Shown here in pieces: positions 25,484 to 37,530 of a stretch of DNA of 64,000 bases (positions within the stretch are counted from its first letter, which is position 1; each line of letters begins with the position of its first letter). The position numbers and the translations under genes were made by a program. Source of the stretch: Massospora cicadina (Eukaryota > Entomophthoromycota > Entomophthoromycetes > Entomophthorales > Entomophthoraceae); the NCBI GenBank assembly GCA_022478985.1, contig JAKSZP010015893.1:114119-178118 (forward strand). Reading direction: 5' to 3'. The notes under the pieces are model-generated. The model saw nothing but the letters and a program-made list of their open reading frames with translations. It did not search any database and had not been told where the DNA came from.

Positions 25484-26689
25484 TGTCATGGATGAGGCCA
25501 CAAGTGTACCAGTAGAACATTGCTTGTCTGACGTAATAAACATAGTTCAAACTACAAACTGGCGAGAGTGCTGGAAACTTATCTGACATGAAATTTAAGA
25601 GCCTTTTACAAATGCAAGTGAGGTAAAAGATTTACCCCACAATCAGTGATGTCATGCAAATACTTTTCTTGACGCTTTATAAGATTTGCTTAATGAAGAT
25701 GACAACCATGCCCAAGAACATTGTGAATTATTTCCCCCTTTTAACCTTTGGGGGATGATATAATTTTTAACTTGCCAATGATGAAGCGATGGAGAGACCA
25801 AAGTACCCCAATGGGATGGTCGAGGCTCATATGTGAATAATAATTAAGATTTGGACAACAAACAATCTTGAGATTTTCTAAAAAACATGATGTGAGGCAC
25901 AGAAAAGAATTGCCATCACTTGAACCAGATTTCAATAAACATATTAACAATTCTGGTTAATCAAGCAATAACTGGGGAAGATGATACCGCCCACAACCCA
26001 GAAGTGGGGACAGAAGAGAGGTCCCTTTGACATCCAGGTTCAGGGTAATCGCCACAAGAAGGAGCTCACAGGTTCAGGATTAGCTCAAATGGATGAAATA
26101 TCTAAAGAAGCAACTAAACGCCAACTCACTGTGGAATTTTGAAACCCCTAATATTGCTACCCAAATTTTCAACTTTTTCATATTTATCATTTATAATATA
26201 TCTTGATTTTTCTCCAGATGGTTAAATACATTTCTTTTTATTTTAATAAAACCTTATACAGAATCCCAGGTTTATCTTTTAAATTTAACTTATAGTGGTT
26301 TGTGTGATAAAATTGCCAGTAGCCAGACTGAGATCAACAATAAAGCATAATACAGTAACCATCATACAATCTGCTTTACTTGAATAAGACACTCAATATC
26401 ACGGATACCTTAGAGATGAGCTGCTCAATGAGAGGTTAGTTTGGCTTCTGTTAAGTCCTGAGGTCCAATTTAAAATGAACATGTCAGAGAATGTCAACAA
26501 GAGAATCGCCAAGGGCGCAAACAGTTTAACAAAGTTATCAAAGCTACAACAGGTAGCGTCAGAGAAGAATCTGCTCTATGAGGATAATTTTGATCCAACG
26601 AAGGTTGAATGGTGCCTAATCTTCGCGGAGTATATCCCCTGAGCAGTGAGTCAGGCTCTCTGTTAAGTGAGCTGAGGTCAGAGGATGAC
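25484..26689 (+). repeat. 3' LTR of element i
   Basis: It pairs with 19527-20723; starts TGTCATGG and ends GGATGAC, followed by TCCCA. It is less decayed than the left copy at about 26480-26640, where an open frame starts MSENVNKRIAKGANSLTK and runs about 50 codons. The same start lies in the left LTR. This makes a coding segment inside the LTR likely in the ancestral element. Confidence 0.75.
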
Positions 26690-28121
26690 TCCCAGACTAA
26701 TCATTTTTTATGTAAATGGTATATAGGAAAGAGATTTTTTTTATCTAAGTATAGATGAGTGTATAGTTAATAATGACCATAAAACTGTTTCTTGGCGTTC
26801 TTAAAGTTGGTCCAGGATAGAATAAATTCAACTTTCACATTTAGTTTTACAACGGGGAGTTGTAAGGATATGTCCCAATAGTTTCAATTTTTAGGTGAAC
26901 AGGATATTTTGATTCCATTGATATTAAGGTTATCTGTTCTTAAATGGTCAAATAAAATCTACAGGATCTGAGGTATTAGTTCAAGTTTATAGAATAAAAA
27001 AATGATTGTGACAAGTAGGATGTGTCACAGAGGGATATTAGATATCATAATATGTAGTCCATCACTTTCTGTTTAGCATAATGCCCAATAAAGCCTTGAT
27101 GACATTTCTGTATACTCAAACTAGCCATATTTTGCAACAATAGCTGTTTTTAAAACTAGGTTTCATCCATTACAAGTTATTATATATATCATAATAAGAT
27201 TGATGATGGCGAAGCTTTCTGATCCTTTATAGCGTTTTGTATCTGAGATCAATGGCAATTTGTAGGCATTTTTCTTTTGGGAGCTTTATTAAGTGAAATA
27301 ATATTGATGCACATTTAAAGTTTTTATTAACTCTTGGGTACTATGGCTATTGGAAAAGACTAAGGTAATTAAAAATTCCAGATAAGTCTTCTGGCCAATC
27401 TTTTTTTTGATAAGCTGTTTTAGACTTGAGGCTATTAGTAGTCTTTTGGTAACTTATTTGAATCTTTTAACTTGATCTTTCAGAAGAAAAAACTTTGAAT
27501 AAAAGGAGTTCATATGCGTCTTTCATTTATTACTTTATGACCAAGAGGTGTAGTTTTTTCGCATGTTCCTTAACAGTTTTTTAAATTTTGTATCTGTTGG
27601 GTAATCTAGGTGCACAGGTTTTTTAAATTTTAAGCGGGTGATTTTTTGAATGTGACATTAGTGTTAAATAGATGGCAATGGTATGATCACTTTTTTGGAA
27701 TGTACCATTGATCATTTTTAATTGACAAGTGTTATAGATTATTTTAGAGTTTAACGGGATAATGGCAAGGGAAAATATTTTTTATATACAATGGCGGCAA
27801 TAGAATTACTTTTTTCTAGAAATTTCCACAGGTAGATTGAAGTCTTGCTGCAAAAGTTTTGTTGAGATTCTCTTGACATTAAAAGCCTATTGCTCTTGAG
27901 TATATCTTATAACTAATGTTGAGCAGGAACTTCATAGTAACTATGTTGGCTAAAATTGGTGTCTATGATAGTTGAAATGTACAATTAAATCAGAAACCCT
28001 TGATTATGGAGAGCTATGTGGTTTAAAAAGGGCTTTAGTTTTTAATTAAAATATTTAGAGTTAGGTAATGCTTAGTGTTTATTAAAAGCTTGCCTTAAGG
28101 CAGAGCTCAATTTTTCTAATC
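26690..28121. other. AT-rich sequence without recognisable features
   Basis: All frames are short. A weak RT-like phrase at about 27325 (LGYYGYWKRL) has no supporting motif on either side, so I do not call it. Confidence 0.4.
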
Positions 28122-28135
28122 TCTAATGGGCACAG

Positions 28136-28395
28136 GGAACCCTCTACCTCTGCCTCCCCAAGTTTGATCCAGTAGATGAACTTTGGTTAGGGAAAATTAT
28201 GACTGTGTTGGTTTTGCGCACCAATGCCCCAAATCAAGATAGCAAATAGCAAAGGCAGTCCATGGAGTTCCTGGCCTATCATACACTGCGCATGGAGGTT
28301 TTCTGGGTTTTACCCTCCTTTCCAATTTTCTTCACTTCCCTTAATTGGTGCGGTATCATCCTCAGGTCAGCCCACCTTGAATAAAAATAAAAAAA
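28136..28395 (+). mobile_element. SINE-A copy 2, 5'-truncated
   Basis: It matches SINE-A copy 1 from just before the B box to the 3' end. Shared blocks include CTGCCTCCCCAAGTTTGAT, TTGCGCACCAATGCCCC and GCATGGAGGTTTTC. The A box is missing, as expected of 5' truncation. The 3' end reads CCTCAGGTCAGCCCACCTT plus an A-rich run, closer to the LINE tail than copy 1. TSDs are TCTAATGGGCACAG (28122-28135) and TCTAATGGACAAAG (28396-28409). Confidence 0.8.
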
Positions 28396-28639
28396 TCTAA
28401 TGGACAAAGAGATAATATGTTTTTCTTATATTTTGGCGGGTGAAATTTCATTGGGATTATATGGAATAACTAGTTTAACATCATCATTTTTATGGAAAAG
28501 TTTAAAATGAGTTTGGTATGATTATCTGTACTTAATGGTTGGCTTCATGCTGTTTGATGGTTTTTTAAGGTTTTTGTTTGACTTATGTTTAGGACTGAGT
28601 AGTTTGACAAATCTTACCTTCATGCTTTTTAACAAATCT

Positions 28640-30340
28640 TTCGCTTCAATACCTTAACTGATCAAATCTGAAAATTTCTTCAAGTTTACACCAAACACCT
28701 TTGCTGTCACGCCATTAAGTTCCTATGACAATGCACCTGACACCTTCTGAATACGCACAATAGTGGTGGTGACCCACCTCCTGGTGTTTTTGGCTGCTGC
28801 TGAAACGCGCTCATGCTGGGTCTGCTAGCACCTTAACACATCTGGTTTCTTTGTCACGCCTTGGGACCTAGACCACCATTTTCGCGCTCTCAGGAGGTAT
28901 TTCATAGCACCCTGATGCCCTTTATAGCAACATTTGTTTTGTCCTTCATGTTTAATACTAAAATCTTTTTTCCATAAGTGTGTGAGGCCATCAATGTGTT
29001 GTCAAAGGTCTAAAAACCCTCCAGCATATTGTATCCGCCTTAAAGAGGCACTTTGCCCTCAGCTTTTTAGTGAAGCACAAGCCATGGCGGCAGTACAGCT
29101 GCCTTAATACTCTATTATGCCCTATCCTCACCGTTTGCACTCAGCTACTGGATGAAGCCATTCTGGTGGTTGAGTTTGCAAGCTTTCCTGGCAAATTATT
29201 ATGAAGATCAATTATGAGTTCACATAGGCATGGCTGCATATGGCTCCAACCCTGTGCTGAAGTTTGTGATACTAAATGGGACCTTCCATCTTGCTGGGCC
29301 TTAAACTTTTGAAACAATTTGGCCCTTCCACCAAAACACAAGTTGCAATTTTCCTGATACACTGTCATTTTCTCCGCCTTCAACCATCCTTTATTGGACC
29401 ACATTGAGCATTACCATGCTGTCTGCCATTTGAGCTTAAGCCTTGATCATCTAAAGCGCAATTGGCCTTTTTATGCCATAGCGTCATCCGCCCATCTTCC
29501 TCCACTTATAGTCCTATTGTTCCCACAGCAAGATTTTTAGTGGTGTCCATCCTATTTTACTTAACCCTTAGAAGTCATAGCGCAGATCTTATGACATCAT
29601 CCAATCATTTTACAACGCCCACTCAGTTCACACACTAATCCATACACAAGAATTTTCAAATGGCCTTATTTTATGGTTTGTGATCAAATACACACCAACC
29701 ATTAAATTACATACCTTTTTTCTTCAATGTTGGCCAATTTTATAAAGCATTTAGTTCTTTTTGTAAGTTAATAATTTGACTAACTTATAAAACAACCATA
29801 ATTTTGACTGATGTGATTTTTAAACCACTCCCTAACATTACTCCACAGCATCATTTATACCCAAATAAAGCAATGTTTTATATTAAAATATCCACAATTT
29901 TGCTGTCAAAGTAGCGTCTGCTCCTACCTACACCCTCCTACGCCAATCCATCCATGTGTCGATGGAATCACTATGTGAGGAAATTTCCCCTCACAATCAA
30001 CCAGCTAATTCCCCAAATGATAAGCTTCACATTGAGGAACTAACTTTTGCCGTTGGTCACTCATGCATCAATGCGTCTAATATCTCCCTTTTAGATCTTC
30101 ACTACCCATAGAACCATCAGAAAAATATGAATTTCACTTTTATCTTGGGACTTGGTTTTTAACAAGCATCAACTTTTGTAGTATGCCAAGGCCATGCGCA
30201 TGGTGTAAATCCTTGACAAAACTAACATCGCTCTCTTTCCCCTCCTTCTCCATACTGGAGACGCCCATGCCCCTATATTGTCCACTCTGAAGTGTTCCTG
30301 AAGCAACAGTCACTGGACAGTGATCCCTCCTACCCTCCTT
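28640..30340 (+). pseudogene. Heavily decayed LINE ORF1 remnant
   Basis: This less AT-rich island aligns, through frameshifts, with the ORF1 copies at 32.7 and 62.4 kb. SFMFNTKIFF and the following 25 residues match their SLRVDYGHLFLY block (about 28940-29040). ILVVEFASFPGK matches TLVVQFAGLPTP (about 29160). CDTKWDLPSCWAL matches CDPKWGHTTLWGL (about 29268). The zinc knuckle region (about 29400-29480) retains some Cys and His but not a clean CCHC. I see no 3' tail or TSD, so the right end is approximate. It is older than the other copies. Confidence 0.6.
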
Positions 30341-32592
30341 CCACCTGACATGGCCGCTTAAGCTTGCTGCTGCAGCAATATGTATGGGAGTTTTTCTATT
30401 GTATAGACTGTCAATTTTAGATAAATCTGCAAATGCTCTCCATCCTTAGGTTATGCTCCACTATAACTAGAAAATAACTTAAAAATCTCAAGAAGGGTAA
30501 CTCTCTACATCTAAAAATAATTAAGGAGGTCATTATATTTTTCCGTGCTAAATATTGAGGTTCAGGAGTTTTTAGAGTATTCTATTTCAGTAAAGCATCA
30601 ATATCAATTTTCTTAGGTGCTTGGTTCTTTGTGTTTGGTTTTAAGAAACTTTAATTTTATTATTTTGAGGGCATATACCTCCAATATAAAAGTGAGTTGG
30701 CTGGTTTTGTTGAAAGAGGATTAATTTATACATTGAATCTGGCGCATAGGCTTGAAAGAAATTGGAAGATTTTCACCTATAATAATTTTGACAGCATTTG
30801 ATTTTTTTTGTTGCTTTTAGCGTAGAATATGAGGCTGAAATTAGTTTCTCAGTTTTGGCATGTTAATCATGGCCTTTTTGTTGGTCTTCCTAATAGTGCA
30901 AGGTTTGTCAAGGTGAGGAATTTTGCATTTATCAAAAGGAGTTTTGCAATAACAGAAATGGTTTCTGTGCTGTTTGCAGTTAAATCAACAAAAGTTATTA
31001 TGCAGACGTTTCCCATATCTAAGCATGTATAAATTCTTGGCTTGCTCAAAGAGAGAATTTTTGTTGGTTAAACTTTGTTGGTGCATGATATCATTCATCT
31101 TGGGTATTCTCAGCGCCTGAGATATCTAACTTAAGGTCATGTACAATTTGTTGTGTAGATTCTCTGGATCTTAAGCGTTGGTGGTTATCTTTAAGGCAAA
31201 CATATGGAAGCCATGTAAACCTTAGTCAACGCAGGTTGGTTGTGCCATTAACAACTCATCCAGGTAGGGGTTTATGAATGCATTTAAGAACCAGTTGAGG
31301 AGTTGCTGATATACTTCATCACAGTGACAATAAGTATTTTTGGTCCTCTAATATAATCTGATCATTAGACTTGTTAAAGAAATACTGAAGATAAAGGGCT
31401 AACTACAAAATTCAGTTGGAGGGAATTTATGCAATTTGGTTTGATAATACACATAATTTTCTTCTTCACCAAAGCTTACCAAACTTACTAAGAAGATAAA
31501 AGTAGGTTGGTACTGTGCAACTTGAGTGCATAGCCTGTGAGAAGATTGTCCATTTCACGTAGTTGAATTTATGGTCTCTCAAACCATAGCTACTCACCAG
31601 GCTTTGTAATTGTTCAATCATTACTCAATTAGGCCTTAATCAGAATTCTTACAGTCTTCCTTGATATAAGTTTTTTATAAATGATGGTATTCACTTGTTC
31701 TGTTGGAAAGGTACTCCTGATGTCCAGGTATTAACCCTTGTAGGATTACCATTCTGTTGTAAGGATACTGAAAAATTTAGTCTAATCATGAGGGACAGTT
31801 TGGTAGAACCAGGAAGGTCACAAAATTAGGATACCTTGGATGTTGATTATTTTTAGCGCTTGTTTAAAATATTGAAAATTGTTGTGGGGGTATTTGAGAT
31901 AAACACCAATATTTGAGGATTGCCAAATTAACAATTATGCTGAATAATTAATCCCTATATCTGAACAGGCTTTAAAACCTGATTCTTAAGGTAGCCAAGA
32001 GAAAAGGAATTTTGGGGATCCCAAAAGAAATAGATGGGAAATAGATAAATGGGATATAAGGGTAAAACAGTAATAGAAAGTCCCTGATACATTGGCAGTA
32101 TCATGATTTTACTGATAGGTGTATCTGAATATTTGGCGATATTATAAGAGTCCTTGAGCCCTTTGGACAATCTGCTAAAGTTAAATACTATTATAAAGAG
32201 TTAAGGTCAAATAAATGGCTAGTTATAACATTTAGTGCTATTTTATACTTTCTTAATACAGAACTTATTGCCAGTTATTTGATTATGAATTCTTAAGATT
32301 TAGAAACCATTAAAATAAACTTTTTATATCTATACTTCATGGAAAAAATAATGGCTATGGTAGCGTACAAACCAATGCTCTCACATTACTTCTTAAAGTA
32401 CACCTTAATCTAAAGTACCTCTATGAACAAAAACTCACTAGCTAGTATTTTTGATATTAGATCATTATTCAAAAAAATGTTATTACAATTAATTTTGTAC
32501 TCTGGTTTATAGAATTTGTGTAGTGATTAATAATGACATATAGAGCATTGTAACATTAGAAAGATATGCATACTAAAATTTTAATATTATAC
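30341..32592. other. AT-rich decayed sequence of unknown family
   Basis: No intact gene. On the minus strand, broken frames between 30850 and 31700 are enriched in Cys and His (for example NCKQHRNHFCYCKTPFDKC), which hints at a decayed zinc-binding protein, perhaps of a transposon, but I cannot name it. The segment 31995-32130 matches 17745-17890. The matching stretches suggest one repeat family present at least twice here. Confidence 0.3.
31995..32130. repeat. Diverged repeat, copy 2 (pairs with 17745-17890)
   Basis: Shared GGGATATAAGGG-like and CCCTGATACATTGGCAGT blocks in the same order as at 17745-17890. See that entry. Confidence 0.5.
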
Positions 32593-32606
32593 TGTATTAG
32601 CATTAA
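32593..32606. repeat. Target-site duplication of the ORF1-only element, left
   Basis: TGTATTAGCATTAA matches TGTTTTAGCATTAA at 34511-34524 with one mismatch. Confidence 0.75.
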
Positions 32607-34510
32607 TGGAACTCTCTTTTTGTTTGGCATAATTTTCTGAGAAAAAACTTATGGAAAAAAGCAAATCTCAATTGCCCGCCATAGTTTTGCTACAATGTCC
32701 TCAGATTCCCCGCTGGCTGCCCAGTGTGGAACAGCAGCAAAACTCTCCCCACCATATTCCGTCTGATAGGAAAAACGCTCAGTCTGGCTCTCCCAGTCAC
32801 ACCAAACCCCTGGAATGATTCATTCTTCCCAAGGATCTTGACGCCCACCTTACTCATACCCAAGTGGTATCTTGTTGCCCTTAGTGCTCCCCCAGAGCAA
32901 CATGCATTTCAGCCTTAGGGTCAATTATGGAAAACTTTTTCCTTACCATGACCAAGCCATTTTAAAAATGGCTCAGGTGGTGATGCGTCCCACCAGTTTA
33001 TTGACTTCCACCCCTATAAGGGGTATTTCTACTTGGGCTTCACATGTGAAGCTGATGCCGCCACTGCGGCAACTGTGCCTCTGGTTTTCCAGGGTACCCC
33101 TCTCCCCACAACTTGGACCCAGCTCCCAGCAAATACCACTTTGGTGGTTCAATTTGCTGGCTTGCCCACACCTCCCCCTGCTGTGCTCCACCAGGAGCTG
33201 ATGGACAGTTTGGCAGCCTATGGCTAACCCCATCTTACAATTTGTGATCCCAAATGGGGCCACACAACTCTCTGGGGCTTGAGCATATGCCACAATCAGC
33301 CCTGAATTTAGAAAAATTGCCGTTTTGATTCCCCCTTGTGCCTTCATTCTTTCTGCCCCTGACCATCCATTCTGGGCTCGCGTTGAGGGCAGGTGGACGA
33401 TCTGTTCATCCTGTATCAAGTTGAACCACTTGAAATGCAAGTGTCCCTCCTTAGCTACTCCTGACAGTTTGGATTTTTTGTCCTCTGACCTCCAATATAC
33501 TACCCATCCCCTGCCAATTCTGGTATGGGGTATGATCCTAACCTAACCTCCCCTTCAAAGCCTGTTGCTGCAGTTGCACCTGAAGTTACCAATCAGCCTC
33601 CACCTCACCCCAGTGCCACACATAATTTCTCCAATCAAGCACCGGCTTGGACCCTAGTTGATCCCATGCTTCCTCCAACAAATCAATCAAACTTCAACCT
33701 TATGCCAATTCCTCAATTTAACTCAACCAGAACCCATGGGAGTTATTGGCTGAAATTAATTAATCAGGTAATCTCGTTGAAGAACAAGCTCTGCAAATTG
33801 AGTGGTTTGTTAATGCAAAATGGGACGCCAAATACCCCTCCTTGTTTATATGCCCCACAGCCAAATGATAAATCATTTTGCAGTGACCACCAGCTGGCAG
33901 TCAAAGCAGCTGCCATACCAGATTGTCGTCTCCTCTGCAAAGCAGTCACCAAATCAGTGGCGATGCTCATAGGAGGTATTCCCTCCTGTTATTTCCTCGA
34001 CCCTCACCCCAAAAAGTAAATTCACAGTGAATCAATTGCACAAAAATGTCAATGATGATATCCAGAGCGTGGTAACTGTAGCACAGAATCCTAAAGCTAA
34101 GATTACCCAAACCAATATTGCCATGTTTGTTAAACTCCCAGATGCCCTCATTAATGCCAAAAAAGCTTTAGCCAAATTTATCAGCGTCATTTTCTTAGAT
34201 GGAAATTTCCATGAAATACCAATCATTGATATTGAACCACATGCCGCCAATGCCCTGATGCCATTGCTATCTGCCTTGACACATACCCTACTCTGGGATG
34301 AGGAAGCTGCTGCCAAAGAGGAGCCCCCCAATCCCCCCTTCCACCATGGTTGGATAAGCAGTTTTCCGCTTCCCACCTGGTTGGTTGTTTTTGTTTAGTG
34401 TGTTTCAATCAACCCGCTCATTTTAGGCGTTTTGTTTGAATTTATTAGTTATGTTAGTTTTTAGTTTCAGTAATTTCCGTCCCCTGGTCAGCTTACCTTG
34501 AATAAATCAA
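32607..34510 (+). mobile_element. ORF1-only LINE derivative (HAL1-like), with TSDs
   Basis: A 1.9 kb unit that begins just after a 14-bp TSD, contains only an ORF1-type gene, and passes directly from the ORF1 stop through about 70 bp of AT-rich sequence into the 3' tail with CCCCTGGTCAGCTTACCTT, followed by the second TSD. There is no endonuclease or RT. In mammals, HAL1 elements are L1 derivatives of this kind that keep ORF1 and lose ORF2; the comparison is by layout only. It may be an internally deleted LINE or a family in its own right. Confidence 0.75.
32695..34398 (+). pseudogene. ORF1 protein of the ORF1-only element
   Basis: The likely start is the ATG at 32695 (MSSDSPLAA). Homology to the copy at 62.4 kb shows the order: a Pro-rich N-terminus, then LRVNYGKLFPYHDQAI, then GYFYLGFTCEADAATAATV, then TLVVQFAGLPTPPPAVLHQE. 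A perfect CCHC knuckle follows at about 33400-33450 (CSSCIKLNHLKCKC), then a Pro/Asn-rich linker with the segment SDHQLAVKAAAIPDCRLLCK, and a C-terminal KLPDALINAKKALAKF region. The frame must be changed several times (near 32870, 33030, 33230 and 33530), so it is broken, but blocks of 60-160 codons remain open. It probably binds RNA, as LINE ORF1 proteins do. Confidence 0.7.
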
Positions 34511-34524
34511 TGTTTTAGCATTAA
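34511..34524. repeat. Target-site duplication of the ORF1-only element, right
   Basis: TGTTTTAGCATTAA; pairs with 32593-32606. Confidence 0.75.
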
Positions 34525-37500
34525 CCTATCATTAGAATTATGAGATAATAAGCAATAGATCCTAAGTGACATATAATCACATTTAACAAGTACAGTTATC
34601 ATTTGCATCTATATCTCTTTATAACTTATATAATAGTCATTATATGTTGTAATTTATTTTTTGTTTTTCTAAATGGTAAGGTGAAAAATATCTGTGAAAA
34701 AAAAGGAAAACTAGATAATATGAGGCTCAGGAGTATAAAAATCTTATGTAAGTGTTAACAATTTCCATAAATTCTATTCTTATTGCTTAAAGTTTTAAGT
34801 ACTCTTGTATAGTAAGAAAACTTAAACCATGCTATTGGACAAAACATGACACTAGTAAAAGATCACGGGCTTTTGATAAAATCACTAAAAAAGTAAATGA
34901 TAAAGCTTCTGAATTAATAAAAGACTGCCCACATGATGTAGTTTAGGATTATATTAAATTAGATGCTTACTATAATGAGATATTACTATCTAGCCAGCAT
35001 CATGATTTACTCAATGTATTAATTATAAGAAACATAATTTGAGTTTAGTAAACTATAATGTATATACAAGCTGATTTCTCCAATATTGCATGGGTTTTTA
35101 ATTTATCAAACAATTTTAATCAAGTATTTTTGCTCCAGATTTTGTATGAATATGAGGAGAGTTTTTGTAACTCACTTGTTTCTATATAGGTTATGGGTAT
35201 TCCAAAGTAGACCACAATGGTTTTTACTACTTTAACAAATGTAAATAAAGAACTGCATTATTGTTGAAGTATAGATAGCCCAAGTGTAGTATATATCAAA
35301 CTATGTTTTATAAAATAGCCCAAGAAGGCAATGACTTGATTAGCCTCCTAGGAGAAGTTCATGACCAGCTGAAAATTAAATCTAGTCCTGCTGTGCTTTA
35401 ATTTAAAGCAGTCCAGACTAAACAAATTTTAAATAGAATAATCATATAATTTTTAAATAAAATAATGGTCTCTTTTTTGAACCTCATTAAGGAGGTCCAC
35501 AGCAATGCCAGTCTTTAGTTCATCTTTTAAGTTGATGTTTATTAATTAATTTGATTAACAAAGAATACAGTAAAGCAAAAAAGACTATTAGGGAGATTGG
35601 AGGGAAAGGACAAGATTTATTGACGTGGCACTAAGCCAGTTTGAACCAATAGATAATACTACTATTGATGGTATTACTTCAACTAATATGTCTGAGCTTG
35701 GGTAGTAGATTAACTCTTTCAATGATTTTAAAAAACTCAGTTTGTAACCTTAAAATTGGTAAAAATTTCTTAGATGACGTCTATACTTTTTGTAATTACT
35801 TTATCCTTTGTCTATAACATAGATTTTATTTTTTTATGTAAATGTATAGCCTTCATTTTTTGGACGCATATATAATTTTAGATTTACAGAACCCTCATTT
35901 TTGGACAAATTAATGCGTTTTTAGGTTTACATACCCCTCATTTTTTGGACTCATATATGAGTCAAATTATTAAAAAGGGCTAAAGAGAATATTTCCTGAT
36001 TATATAATATGTATTTTTAATGGTTCTCAAAATCTCTTTATAAAAGCAAACATAATGTCAAAATGTTACAGGCAACATAACATTTACCTTAGATAGTAGA
36101 TGTAAATTTTTTAAATTTGTTGTGTAATTCTTTGGAGCCACCTGGCATGTGCAGCTCTTACCCAGAGTTGTTCCAAGAATTGTTTTGAATCATGCAAGGT
36201 ACCCAACTTGACACCCTTAGCCTTTGCTAATCATGCTTATCACTACAATTTACACCAGTAAATATGTTGTGAGATGTGATAAGGATGACCATCAATATGT
36301 TTATAAATGAATTGAGGCTTTCAAATCAACCAATAAATAACAAAAAACTTAGGTAAAACATTTTTTCTAACAAATCAAACAAATAACACTAAACTGCTTA
36401 GCTAAAATATTAATTTTACTTGTTATAACAATTTATATCTTTATATGTTATGGTTAACTTAGCACTATTAAAAATTGCCTATAGTGTTCTCCTATAAAAT
36501 GAAATAATTATTTTAAGTTTTTAATCTTGGTTTGGTAGTGTAGGGAGAAATATGTAACATGTCCACAAAGCTAAAGATGATATCTTTATTTATATAGAGA
36601 TTGATACCCAGATAAAGCTGATCTAAGCAACGCCAAACATTCCTTGAGATGTAGGCTTAATTTGTGGTTGGTCATATTGCATCAAGAAATATGCCTGTCT
36701 ATAGAAACTTTGGTTATTTCAACCAAAGTTACCAATTTAAATAAAAACCTAACACTTGATATCTGCTGTAAATGGATACATATGTTTGGTGAAATAGTTA
36801 AAGCCAATATAATAAACTTAATGGCTATTATACAAAGTAATATAAAGTATTTTATATTTTACCATCTAATAAATTAAAATATAATATAATGTATAAAACT
36901 AAATAAAAAGTATATTATGGTTAAGTTTTGTTGATCTTTTTATGATACAAATTTTGTCTCTTTTAGTTATATGGTTTGTTAAATCACGTTTCATAAAACT
37001 ACTATCAGCATGTACAGCTTAAATAAAAGCTATTTCCATAGAAACTAAATTACCAGACAAATGTAACCACATCAGATATTTATAAATACAATAAATAATA
37101 TATAGTTAATTGATTAACAGATAGTTTAATAATTATATATATTGGTTATTAGATAAAAAAATCTTTTATATAAATAGATACTATTAGAATTGATTTACTA
37201 CATAAAGCTTATAAATATAGTTTACAATGTATTTATATGGGTGGTAGATAGTTATTTGTTTAAAGATAAGCAGTTTTCTATAACTTGATACCATATAGGA
37301 TATATGGAGATTGAGATTGTGTAATTGTAATCATGTTAATTATTGGATTTTAGTATGCACACATTATCCAGCTTAATCAATTATATTATAATCAGCTTGC
37401 CTGCAAGGGTTGAGACCCACTATTGGATGTGGGAGTTATCATTTTTATATGATAACTATTGGCTAATGAATGTCTATAACTAATATAATCTAATATGCTG

Positions 37501-37530
37501 GGATTTGATTCCACTGGGTTGCTATTGTTT
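34525..37530. other. AT-rich sequence, no recognisable gene
   Basis: Frames are short on both strands. It contains the tandem repeat at about 35848-35950, a perfect palindrome at 35948-35963, and an 8-bp stem with a 6-base loop at 37434-37455 (GTTATCAT and ATGATAAC). I see no TE protein motif. Confidence 0.45.
35848..35963. repeat. Short imperfect tandem repeat ending in a palindrome
   Basis: Units of about 43 bp begin TCATTTTTTGGAC or TCATTTTTGGAC and contain TTTAGRTTTACA. There are two full units and a partial third. The partial unit runs into GACTCATATATGAGTC, a perfect 16-bp palindrome at 35948-35963. No function can be assigned. Confidence 0.55.

Larger units (their letters stand above)
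19527..26689 (+). mobile_element. Ty3/gypsy retrotransposon, element i (complete structure, decayed)
   Basis: A complete LTR element of 7.2 kb on the plus strand: LTR 19527-20723, internal region 20724-25483, LTR 25484-26689, probable TSD TCCCA. A purine-rich tract (GGGAGAAGG) immediately precedes the right LTR. The pol order (protease, RT, RNase H, integrase) is that of Ty3/gypsy. Stops and frameshifts throughout show it is old, yet its ends are still readable. Confidence 0.8.

Noticed and set aside
27300..27400. RT-like phrase LGYYGYWKRL on the plus strand
   Set aside because: No catalytic motif upstream and no RNase H downstream in any frame; too short to call.
32973..33440. 155-codon minus-strand frame
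   Set aside because: Antisense of the ORF1 gene, whose sense strand shows a CCHC knuckle and homology to other copies.
37390..37405. CAGCTTGCCT, part of the LINE/SINE tail, near 37393
   Set aside because: Only ten bases match, the CCCCTGGT part and A-rich end are missing, and there is no TSD; chance is sufficient.
34525..37530. CRISPR or other regularly spaced repeats
   Set aside because: Repeats are imperfect, adjacent and few; no spacer structure and the sequence is eukaryotic.
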